Assembly: GCA_001817805.1 (NCBI GenBank)
Contig: MHJB01000016.1
Coordinates: 1 to 9,527, forward strand
From: Candidatus Colwellbacteria bacterium RIFCSPLOWO2_12_FULL_43_11
GTDB taxonomy: Bacteria > Patescibacteriota > Minisyncoccia > UBA6257 > Colwellbacteraceae
Length of the DNA: 9,527 nt
Reading direction: 5' to 3'
Below, piece by piece: positions 1-5,100 of this stretch. Each line of letters starts with the position of its first letter. The stretch's first letter is position 1. The notes under the pieces were generated by a model. It did not search any database. It was not told the origin of the DNA and saw only the letters and a list, made by a program, of their open reading frames with translations. Both the position numbers and the translations under genes were made by a program.

Positions 1-2501
1 TACTTTCCATGACACTTCTTGTACTTCTTGCCACTACCGCAGGGACAAGGGTCATTGCGGCCGACTTCCTTCAGCTCAACCGTTGGCTTTACGGCTTGTG
101 GCGCCGGTTCATCCTTCATCTTCTCCAATTTAAAAATATTATTAAAAACCCAAGCTTCCAGATTAGCCATCAGCGAATCAAACAACATCTTACTTTCACG
201 CCTGTATTCCACAAGCGGATCCTTCTGCCCGTAAGCCCTTAGACGAACCGATTCAACCAAAGCCTCAATGTCTTCCAAGTGATTCATCCACAGAAAGTCC
301 AAGACAGAGAGAAACTGTCTACGCGGAACGCTGAAATTCTCATATTTATCAATCCTTTCCGTAACTACCTCTCTGCCATCTTCAATATCTTTGACTTCCA
401 AGCCGGCCTCTTTAAAGACCTTAACCAATTCCTCTTGCTGTAATTCACTTTTTTCGAGCGCCTCGAAATAATTGAAAATCATCTCTTCAAAGAAAGCTTT
501 TAAGTCTGCTTTATCAAAAGAGGTAAGAATCCGCTGCCGCTTGCCATAGAAATTAATTCTCTGTTTATTCAATACATCATCGTAATCCAAAAGATGTTTA
601 CGGGAATCAAAGTGGAAGCCCTCTATTTTACTTTGTGCCTGAGAAACCGAGCGGCTTACGATTTTATTTTCTATCGGCACATCGGCAGGCAAATTAAATC
701 TCTCCATTAATCTCTTGATGCCATCACCTCCGAAAATACGCAATAAGTCGTCTTCCAGTGATAAGAAAAATCTGGATGACCCGGGATCTCCTTGCCTGCC
801 GCTTCGTCCCCTTAACTGATTATCAATACGTCTTGCTTCATGCCGTTCGGTGCCAATCACATGCAAGCCGCCCGCATCTTTTACTTCCGTTGCCTCTTCT
901 TTAGTTGGCGGATTGCCTCCCAAGATAATGTCGACTCCTCGGCCAGCCATATTCGTTGCAACCGTTACCGCTCCCTTCCTACCTGCCTGGGCAATAATAG
1001 CAGCTTCACGCTCGTGATTTTTGGCATTCAAAATTTCATGAGGCACGCCGTTGGCCTTTAAATAATTTGATAAAATTTCATTTTTCTCTATGGACACGGT
1101 GCCGATTAAAACCGGTTGTCCGGCCTCGTGTTTTGCCTTAACCTCTTTGGCTACCGCGGTATACTTAGCGTCCAAATCCTTATAAATCGCATCAGGCATG
1201 TCCTCTCTCATTAAAGACTTGTTTGGAGGGATGCTTACTACCTCCAGGTTATAAACTTTGTGAAACTCTTCAGCCGAGGTTTGTGCGGTACCGGTCATGC
1301 CGGCAATCTTCTTATACAGACGGAAATAATTCTGTAACGTTATCTGGGCCAAAGTCCTTGTCTCATCATTAACTCTCACATTTTCCTTAGCCTCAACCGC
1401 CTGATGTATCCCCGAAGACCACCGGCGGCCCGGCATCAAACGGCCCGTGAACTGGTCGACAATTAAGACCTCTCCGTCTCTTACCACATAGTCCCGGTCT
1501 CTAAGGAAAAGCGCTTTGGCCTTAAGGCTGGCTTCCAAGAAATGAACCAGTCTCAAGTTCTCCATACCATATAGATTTTTAACACCCGTCATAGCTTCAA
1601 TCTTATTGATACCCGGCTCTAAAATCTCTGCCGATTTCAACTTTTCATCTACCATGTAATCTTCTCCTTCTTCCAGGCGCGCTACGGCCCTCGCAAAAAG
1701 CTTGTAATGATCGGAAGACTCTCTATCGGACACGGAAATGATTAAAGGCGTTCTCGCTTCGTCAATTAAAATTGAATCAACCTCGTCAATAATGGCATAG
1801 TTCAGTTGTCTTTGAACCTGATTCACCACATCCGGCACTAAATTATCCCTTAAATAATCAAACCCAAATTCATGGTTAGTGCCATAAGTGATATCTGCCA
1901 AATACGCTTCACGGCGGGTACAGGGAGGTAAAAACTCCTCTTGCACCAGGAAACTGCCGGTAGTATCTCTCTCTTTATCAATAAGCTTTTCACCTTCCGG
2001 GGCTACATGCCAGTTAGGGTCATATATAAGAGCTCCGTCATGAATGAGACACGCGGCGCTTAATCCCAAAAAGTTATAAATCTGACCCATCCAAACCAAA
2101 TCTCTTTTGGCCAAATAATCGTTCACGGTTACCACATGAACCCCCTCACCGGGCAAAGCATTAAGATAAATTGGCAAAGTAGCCGCTAAGGTCTTGCCTT
2201 CGCCCGTAGACATTTCCGCTATTCGGCCAAGATGCAAAACTGCGCCACCCCATAGTTGTACGTCATAATGCCGCTGGCCCAAAGTACGCCTGGCGGCTTC
2301 TCTTACTAAGGCGAAAGCTTTGGGCAAAATTTCATCCAGGTTTTCCCGCTTAGCCGAATTTTTTAATTTCTTACCTTCTTCTTTAAGACCCTCATCGGAT
2401 AACTTTTTTAACTCCTCTTCTAAAGAGTTAATTATATCTATTGACTGTGGTCTCACACCGGCAGAATTAAAAACACTGCCCCATAAACTTGATAAGGACA
2501 T
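1..2501 (-). CDS. secA: SecA preprotein translocase ATPase (stop codon split by window edge)
   Basis: SecA is the cytoplasmic ATPase that pushes unfolded preproteins through the SecYEG channel. I read 833 codons without a stop. The last two bases, TA, are the start of the probable stop codon just outside the window, so the protein is essentially complete; about 833 residues is normal for the family. Seen directly: Walker A MSTGEGKT at residues 97-104, Walker B/DEAD-like DEVDSILIDEAR at 239-250, helicase motif GRSGRQGD near 565-572, the conserved LRAYGQKDPLVEYRRE in the C-terminal scaffold, and a C-terminal SEC-C zinc motif with C819, C821, C830 and H831. Oddity: about 35 extra residues lie in NBD1 between Walker A and Walker B, roughly residues 155-190. 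The ATG is 5 nt after the hpf stop, so the two genes are probably co-transcribed. I see no SD before this ATG. Confidence 0.97.
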   Translation of the reverse strand, partial: MSLSSLWGSVFNSAGVRPQSIDIINSLEEELKKLSDEGLKEEGKKLKNSAKRENLDEILPKAFALVREAARRTLGQRHYDVQLWGGAVLHLGRIAEMSTGEGKTLAATLPIYLNALPGEGVHVVTVNDYLAKRDLVWMGQIYNFLGLSAACLIHDGALIYDPNWHVAPEGEKLIDKERDTTGSFLVQEEFLPPCTRREAYLADITYGTNHEFGFDYLRDNLVPDVVNQVQRQLNYAIIDEVDSILIDEARTPLIISVSDRESSDHYKLFARAVARLEEGEDYMVDEKLKSAEILEPGINKIEAMTGVKNLYGMENLRLVHFLEASLKAKALFLRDRDYVVRDGEVLIVDQFTGRLMPGRRWSSGIHQAVEAKENVRVNDETRTLAQITLQNYFRLYKKIAGMTGTAQTSAEEFHKVYNLEVVSIPPNKSLMREDMPDAIYKDLDAKYTAVAKEVKAKHEAGQPVLIGTVSIEKNEILSNYLKANGVPHEILNAKNHEREAAIIAQAGRKGAVTVATNMAGRGVDIILGGNPPTKEEATEVKDAGGLHVIGTERHEARRIDNQLRGRSGRQGDPGSSRFFLSLEDDLLRIFGGDGIKRLMERFNLPADVPIENKIVSRSVSQAQSKIEGFHFDSRKHLLDYDDVLNKQRINFYGKRQRILTSFDKADLKAFFEEMIFNYFEALEKSELQQEELVKVFKEAGLEVKDIEDGREVVTERIDKYENFSVPRRQFLSVLDFLWMNHLEDIEALVESVRLRAYGQKDPLVEYRRESKMLFDSLMANLEAWVFNNIFKLEKMKDEPAPQAVKPTVELKEVGRNDPCPCGSGKKYKKCHGK

Positions 2502-2506
2502 ATAAT

Positions 2507-2815
2507 TTACTTAGTCTTATACTTTTCTATCTCTCGCTTCAATTTATCCTTTACGGCATCTATCGCGGCCCTAACATCATCACTGTCTTCCTCCGCTCGC
2601 AATACCTCCCCCGGTAAATCCAAATTGGCATCCACGTGATAAACCTCATCGCCATGCTTATGATGCCTGGAAGACCTGGCTACCTCAATTCTCACTTGAA
2701 TGCTATCGCCTTCCAAAAACTGGAGATATTTGTCCAAATCACCTATTTTCTCTTCTATATAAACTTTTAGCGGCCCCGTAAGTTCTAAACTGGTAGCCTT
2801 AATAATAATTTTCAT
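2507..2815 (-). CDS. hpf: Short ribosome hibernation-promoting factor (HPF/RaiA family)
   Basis: HPF/YfiA proteins bind the 30S decoding centre and inactivate or protect ribosomes in starvation. The 102-residue product starts MKIIIKATSLELT and runs through one S30AE domain: the beta-strand/helix start with YIEEKIGDLDKYL, a basic HHKHGDE loop, the YHVDANLDLPG strand, and a final helix ending in KREIEKYKTK. It lacks the C-terminal dimerisation domain of long HPF, so it should resemble short HPF/RaiA. An in-frame ATG ten codons upstream (2845) exists. I prefer 2815 because MKIIIKA is the normal family start and because a good promoter (-10 TATAAT at 2830-2825) lies inside the would-be extension. 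secA follows after 5 nt, a known conserved pairing. Confidence 0.93.
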   Translation of the reverse strand: MKIIIKATSLELTGPLKVYIEEKIGDLDKYLQFLEGDSIQVRIEVARSSRHHKHGDEVYHVDANLDLPGEVLRAEEDSDDVRAAIDAVKDKLKREIEKYKTK

Positions 2816-2824
2816 TGCTATCTC

Positions 2825-2852
2825 ATTATAGAAACTCAGCCACAAATAGCAA
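2825..2852 (-). promoter_or_regulatory. Sigma70-type promoter for hpf-secA, near-leaderless
   Basis: On the minus strand TTGCTA (2852-2847) is followed after 16 nt by a perfect TATAAT (2830-2825). A start of transcription about 7 nt later falls near 2818, only about 3 nt before the preferred hpf ATG at 2815. This predicts a nearly leaderless mRNA without a Shine-Dalgarno site. The -35 box touches the preceding terminator hairpin. Confidence 0.6.
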
Positions 2853-2883
2853 ACCGAGCACTCAACGCTTTGAGTGCTCGGTT
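2852..2883 (-). terminator. Strong hairpin ending the lysine-rich microprotein gene
   Basis: A perfect 14-bp inverted repeat, AACCGAGCACTCAA (2852-2865) with its complement (2870-2883), closes a 4-nt loop. It begins 17 nt past the stop of the microprotein gene on the minus strand. The tract after the stem on that strand is only moderately T-rich (TTTGCTATTTG), so termination may be imperfect. The plus-strand side has no T run at all, which favours the minus-strand assignment. Confidence 0.6.
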
Positions 2884-2899
2884 ACGGCCGCTAAATCAG

Positions 2900-2989
2900 T
2901 TATCTCTTTCTCTTCTTGGAGGTCTTCTTAGAACTCTTTTTTGAGCTCTTCTTGGAACTCTTCTTAGCAGCTTTCTTTTTCTTAGCCAT
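2900..2989 (-). CDS. 29-residue lysine/serine-rich basic microprotein
   Basis: The minus strand encodes a 29-residue protein starting MAKKKKAAKK, followed by near-perfect four-residue repeats of SSKK/TSKK and ending KRKR, then TAA. It has 16 lysines and two arginines and no acidic residue, so it is strongly cationic and probably unstructured. It resembles the tails of histone H1-like bacterial proteins, which bind nucleic acid, and short basic ribosome-associated peptides; the true function is unknown. Bases before the ATG include a weak GGAAAA SD. An in-frame ATG at 3007 would add six residues (MQWKIQ), but MAKKKK looks like the natural start. The gene sits alone between a promoter/DnaA-box region and a strong terminator hairpin, which supports a real gene. 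The KKSS repetition could also be low-complexity drift. Confidence 0.72.
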   Translation of the reverse strand: MAKKKKAAKKSSKKSSKKSSKKTSKKRKR

Positions 2990-3061
2990 TTGTATTTTCC
3001 ATTGCATTTGGCTTGTCGACTATCAAACCAATTTATTTTTTAAAACGAACTCCTTACCTAA

Positions 3062-3090
3062 ATTGTAGAACAAATCGGAAATAAAAAGAA
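3062..3090 (-). promoter_or_regulatory. Possible promoter of the lysine-rich microprotein gene
   Basis: The -10 candidate TACAAT (3067-3062) is preceded at a 17-nt spacing by a weak -35, TTCTTT (3090-3085). The predicted leader is about 65 nt. It contains an SD-like AAGGAG near 3053 that precedes no usable start codon. Confidence 0.35.
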
Positions 3091-3091
3091 G

Positions 3092-3100
3092 TGTGGATAA
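3092..3100 (-). promoter_or_regulatory. Perfect consensus DnaA box
   Basis: The minus strand reads TTATCCACA, the exact high-affinity DnaA 9-mer. It lies in intergenic DNA directly upstream of the putative -35 of the microprotein gene and is flanked by a small inverted repeat (GAAGT 3088-3092, ACTTC 3100-3104). One such match in 9.5 kb on both strands has roughly a 7 percent chance by base counting, so it could be fortuitous. I see no cluster of boxes or AT-rich unwinding region that would mark an origin. Confidence 0.45.
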
Positions 3101-3104
3101 CTTC

Positions 3105-3150
3105 CATTGTTGTTTGCGAAGTCATTTTTGACTGAGCAATCACAACAATG
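3105..3150. repeat. Long imperfect inverted repeat (hairpin)
   Basis: CATTGTTGT (3105-3113) pairs with ACAACAATG (3142-3150). Inside, TTGC (3114-3117) pairs with GCAA (3136-3139) across a 2-nt bulge, and AGTCA (3120-3124) pairs with TGACT (3129-3133) around a TTTT loop. It follows the murB terminator hairpin on the minus strand by only 3 nt and ends 4 nt before the DnaA box. Confidence 0.55.
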
Positions 3151-3153
3151 AGA

Positions 3154-3190
3154 ACCCCGCACTTAAACAATAGCCGTTTAAGTGCGGGGT
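3154..3190 (-). terminator. murB terminator hairpin
   Basis: A perfect 15-bp stem, ACCCCGCACTTAAAC (3154-3168) with its complement (3176-3190), closes a 7-nt loop. It starts 31 nt after the murB stop on the minus strand. The following tract (TCTCATTGTTGTG) is only partly T-rich, as at the other hairpin terminator in the window. The GC-rich base favours a terminator. Confidence 0.65.
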
Positions 3191-3202
3191 ATTAAGTTTT
3201 GT

Positions 3203-3227
3203 AGCTGAAATTTTCTCGCTTTCAGCT
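3203..3227 (-). repeat. Hairpin spanning the murB stop codon
   Basis: AGCTGAAA (3203-3210) and TTTCAGCT (3220-3227) form an 8-bp stem around a 9-nt loop. The murB TGA at 3224-3222 lies within the stem. With the 3154-3190 hairpin it gives two successive structures at the murB 3' end, which may protect the mRNA end. Confidence 0.5.
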
Positions 3228-4154
3228 CGGATTTTCAGGCAAAATTAAAATTTCTTCCTCCAGCTTGATATCAAACTTGTCATAAACTTCCACTTTAACG
3301 AGATTAATCAAATCTTTGACATCCTGTGCTTCCGCATCCAGAACATTAACAATAAAATTGGGATGCTTGGGAGATATCATTGCCCCTCCGCAAGAAACCC
3401 CTTTTAAACCGGTTTCGGCTATAAGAAATGCCGTGGGGATTACGGGAAACGGGTCCTGTTTGATGACTTTTTTAAATCTTTCCAAATCCAGATTTTTGTA
3501 ACTGGCTACAGGGACGTTTTTAAAAATACTACCCACATTAGGATGCTCCATGGGATGCCTCTCTCGCCTGTAATTAACCCTACCCTCAATCTCTTTCTGT
3601 ATTGTCTCCTTATTTCCGGGCTTCAAAGCCAAGGTGGCTTCCAGGATAATTTCATTGCCCTTGGTTTTGAAAACGCTCGTCCTGTAATCAAAAGAGCATG
3701 AGCTCCTGTCACGCTTAATAACTTCTAACTTATCCATATCGAAACTTACTACTTCTTTTATGGAGTCTTTGGTTTCTCCGCCGAAAGCTCCGGCATTCCC
3801 CCTGATAGCCCCGCCTAAAGTTCCCGGTAAGCCCCCGGCCCACTCCAAGCCACTAAGCCCGCGTGATAAAACAATTGGTAAAAGTTCGGATATGAGTATG
3901 CCGGCCCCGGCAGTAACTTCATCGCCTTGAAATTCAAGTGTGCCTGAAACCGGTTTTATTATTAAGCCTTCAAACCCGTCATCGGGCCACAAGATATTGG
4001 TGCTGCCTCCCAAGATAAAAAGAGGAATGCTCTTTTGCTTCGCCTCAACTACCGCTTCGCTAATTTCGCTTATATTCTTAGGCCTCAGAAAAAATTCAGC
4101 TTCCCCTCCTATTCTAAAACTGCTTAATTTCTTTAGACTGACTTTACGTTCCAT
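3222..4154 (-). CDS. murB: UDP-N-acetylenolpyruvoylglucosamine reductase MurB
   Basis: MurB reduces UDP-GlcNAc-enolpyruvate to UDP-MurNAc with NADPH and bound FAD, the second committed step of peptidoglycan precursor synthesis in the cytoplasm. The 310-residue protein shows the FAD-binding PCMH-type fold, with LGGSTNIL at 48-55 and GLPGTLGGAIRGNAGAFGGE at 108-127. The active-site set also appears intact: R158 in YRTS, S209 in NVGSIFKN (the proton donor in the family) and E301 in KLEEEI. Length and the absence of the extra type I insertion suggest a type II (Gram-positive-like) MurB. The ATG at 4154 has no SD. A weak -10 (TAATAT, 4174-4169) would give a leader of about 8 nt; alternatively murB is read from the promoter at 4365-4337 through the structured element upstream. 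No other mur gene is in the window. Confidence 0.96.
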   Translation of the reverse strand: MERKVSLKKLSSFRIGGEAEFFLRPKNISEISEAVVEAKQKSIPLFILGGSTNILWPDDGFEGLIIKPVSGTLEFQGDEVTAGAGILISELLPIVLSRGLSGLEWAGGLPGTLGGAIRGNAGAFGGETKDSIKEVVSFDMDKLEVIKRDRSSCSFDYRTSVFKTKGNEIILEATLALKPGNKETIQKEIEGRVNYRRERHPMEHPNVGSIFKNVPVASYKNLDLERFKKVIKQDPFPVIPTAFLIAETGLKGVSCGGAMISPKHPNFIVNVLDAEAQDVKDLINLVKVEVYDKFDIKLEEEILILPENPS

Positions 4155-4198
4155 TATTTAAATAAGAGATATTAAATTCCTTGTTACGACTTCGCTCG

Positions 4199-4218
4199 CC
4201 TGCCTGCCGGTAGGCAGG
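4199..4218. repeat. REP-like palindrome CCTGCCT...AGGCAGG
   Basis: CCTGCCT (4199-4205) and AGGCAGG (4212-4218) pair around a GCCGGT loop. From memory, this GC-rich palindrome is frequent in many Patescibacteria genomes, both between and inside genes. Only one copy lies here, so repetition cannot be shown from the window. Confidence 0.5.
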
Positions 4219-4220
4219 GC

Positions 4221-4250
4221 CCAAGTGAAAATGATTACATTTTCACTTGG
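4221..4250. repeat. 13-bp perfect hairpin inside the repeat element
   Basis: CCAAGTGAAAATG (4221-4233) and its exact complement (4238-4250) enclose the loop ATTA. Neither side is followed by a T run, so a terminator role is not supported. In a murB leader it would form a stable stem about 70 nt before the start codon. Confidence 0.6.
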
Positions 4251-4269
4251 CTCTCTCGCTCGTCGTAAT

Positions 4270-4330
4270 AAAAAGGACGACAGTGGTGACCTCCTAATTT
4301 GTTGTTAAGTGAGTGCTCAACCTGCCGTCC
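4270..4330 (-). ncRNA. Candidate ~61-nt structured small RNA or murB leader attenuator
   Basis: Read on the minus strand from 4330, the RNA would begin GGACGGCAG, which pairs with CUGUCGUCC (nt 48-56, one G-U pair) to form a 9-bp closing stem followed at once by UUUUU, a typical intrinsic terminator end. Stacked on it is a second 6-bp hairpin (nt 10-15 with 22-27, loop CACUCA). A 20-nt stretch stays unpaired and contains AGGAGGU, a full SD sequence, with no AUG, GUG or UUG placed to use it. A promoter (TTGATG, 17 nt, TAAAAT) predicts a start at about 4330, exactly the first base of the stem. It matches no RNA family that I recognise. It could be a free sRNA or a regulated terminator in front of murB. 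Confidence 0.45.
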
Positions 4331-4336
4331 AAAACT

Positions 4337-4365
4337 ATTTTACCCCGTTAGAAGTAATACATCAA
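4337..4365 (-). promoter_or_regulatory. Promoter for the candidate small RNA / murB leader
   Basis: TTGATG (4365-4360), 17-nt spacer, TAAAAT (4342-4337) on the minus strand, four of six and five of six consensus bases. The expected start is about 7 nt downstream, near 4330, at GG. The remaining 4366-4420 stretch holds only weak possible secondary structure; I see no gene there. Confidence 0.5.
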
Positions 4366-4420
4366 ACTATATCTGCCAACGCATAAGTACATTGGACTTC
4401 TGGCGCAGTGTACCGGCACG

Positions 4421-5083
4421 TTAGGCATTACTCCAGCCCACGGCCTCTTCTTCGTCAAACTCCCTATAAGTCAGCCGATGTATAAAAACCTGGAGATTTT
4501 TAGAGACGGTGACCGGCCTGGAATCGGACATAGAGGAATTTAACCCCAAGGCCACCTCTTGGGCCTGATAGGGCGTAGGGGCGGAAACTAAAATTCTAAA
4601 GTTAGCCGATGCCCTGGATTGCCCCCCATACTTAACTATTAACTGTATCACCGCTCCTTCACCTACAACATTAATTCTTGAGAAATCGATTGAAGCCAAA
4701 TCGAGTGAAATCAAGTTTACGCTCTTTAGATAAAAGCCTAAATGACTCCCACCCGAGTGATAAATATTGTAATCATCTGCCTCCTCTGCTCCGGTTTGAG
4801 CTATAACTTGGGCCACGTGCGTTTTAGGCACCGATAGATAGAAGTGTTTATCTTTGCCTAAATGATGAACCGCTACCTCAAAAACAAAAGGCACGGGTAG
4901 ATTCTCCAATAAATCTTTGGCCTTATGACTTTCAAAAAAATTAGCCGGAATTTCCAAGAGGACGAAACGGCGGCGCAAGAAAAATTTATGTCGCAATACG
5001 CGCGATGCGGGCATTGCCGTTAACAGAAGGAGCATAAAAACGATTATTAGAGCAATAGTTGTTGGAGTAAGGTAGAAAGGCAT
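4421..5083 (-). CDS. Single-pass membrane protein, possibly DUF8128-like
   Basis: I do not recognise this 220-residue protein with certainty. It has one N-terminal membrane helix (about residues 6-24) followed by a very basic stretch (RVLRHKFFLRRRF, 29-40), predicting a cytoplasmic C-terminal part. The soluble part begins LLEIPANFFESHKAKDLLENLP and continues through FYLSVPKTHVAQVIAQTGAEEADDY (81-105). This layout resembles the domain (DUF8128 as I remember it) in front of VirB4/TraD-like DNA-transfer ATPases of Patescibacteria, but no ATPase domain is here, so it is either a stand-alone relative or something else. The C-terminus is acidic (FDEEEAVGW). It is transcribed divergently from the glycosyltransferase gene 17 bp away, with no SD before the ATG, and its stop is followed by the candidate small-RNA region. 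Confidence 0.75.
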   Translation of the reverse strand: MPFYLTPTTIALIIVFMLLLLTAMPASRVLRHKFFLRRRFVLLEIPANFFESHKAKDLLENLPVPFVFEVAVHHLGKDKHFYLSVPKTHVAQVIAQTGAEEADDYNIYHSGGSHLGFYLKSVNLISLDLASIDFSRINVVGEGAVIQLIVKYGGQSRASANFRILVSAPTPYQAQEVALGLNSSMSDSRPVTVSKNLQVFIHRLTYREFDEEEAVGWSNA

Positions 5084-5091
5084 TGTAATAT
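5062..5091 (+). promoter_or_regulatory. Promoter of the glycosyltransferase gene, near-leaderless
   Basis: TTGGAG (5062-5067), 18-nt spacer, TAATAT (5086-5091) points to a start near 5098, about 3 nt before the ATG at 5101. The promoter lies partly inside the start of the divergent gene. Confidence 0.45.
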
Positions 5092-5100
5092 ACTTATATT
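5087..5100. promoter_or_regulatory. Palindromic AT-rich divergent promoter core
   Basis: AATATA-CT-TATATT is a perfect inverted repeat filling almost the whole 17-bp gap between the divergent start codons. It offers -10-like hexamers on both strands (TAATAT at 5086-5091 plus, and at 5101-5096 minus), so the two genes may share one bidirectional promoter core. Confidence 0.4.

Larger units (their letters stand above)
4184..4268. repeat. Nested inverted-repeat element upstream of murB
   Basis: The outer arms TTACGAC (4184-4190) and GTCGTAA (4262-4268) enclose two further hairpins and a direct repeat TCGCTCG (4192-4198 and 4256-4262). The layout (short outer inverted repeat, REP-like palindrome, long inner hairpin) looks like a small intergenic repeat of the REP/MITE type. 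It lies between the candidate small RNA and the murB start. Confidence 0.5.

Noticed and set aside
840..1061. Plus-strand open frames inside secA, murB, the coiled-coil gene and the kinase (for example 840-1061, 7101-7457, 9201-9473).
   Set aside because: They lie antisense to genes with clear family motifs and show no recognisable domain; they are shadows.
2816..2845. Ten-codon N-terminal extension of HPF (MWLSFYNEIA).
   Set aside because: It includes the TATAAT promoter and does not fit the family start; the internal ATG at 2815 gives the normal N-terminus.
3088..3227. A replication origin around the DnaA box.
   Set aside because: Only one box is present, with no AT-rich unwinding tract and no dnaA, dnaN or similar neighbours.
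4158..4283. A 41-codon open frame starting at CTG after AGGAGG and stopping 3 nt before the murB ATG.
   Set aside because: It contains no ATG, GTG or TTG start, and its central residues (ALPTGRQA) are just the translation of the REP-like palindrome. A leader peptide from CUG is possible but unsupported.
4275..4297. Resemblance of AGGAGGTCACC...CGTCCTTTTT on the minus strand to a T-box antiterminator/terminator.
   Set aside because: The T-box core (GGNACC within AGGGTGG-ACCGCG) does not match without an insertion, there is no stem I or specifier loop, and murB is not a usual T-box target.
4314..4426. Integron attC-like boxes on the minus strand: GCCTAAC at the stop of the 4421-5083 gene and GTTGAGC 113 nt from it.
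   Set aside because: Box pairing is imperfect (one mismatch, one G-T), inner boxes are weak, only one such site exists, and no integrase is present.
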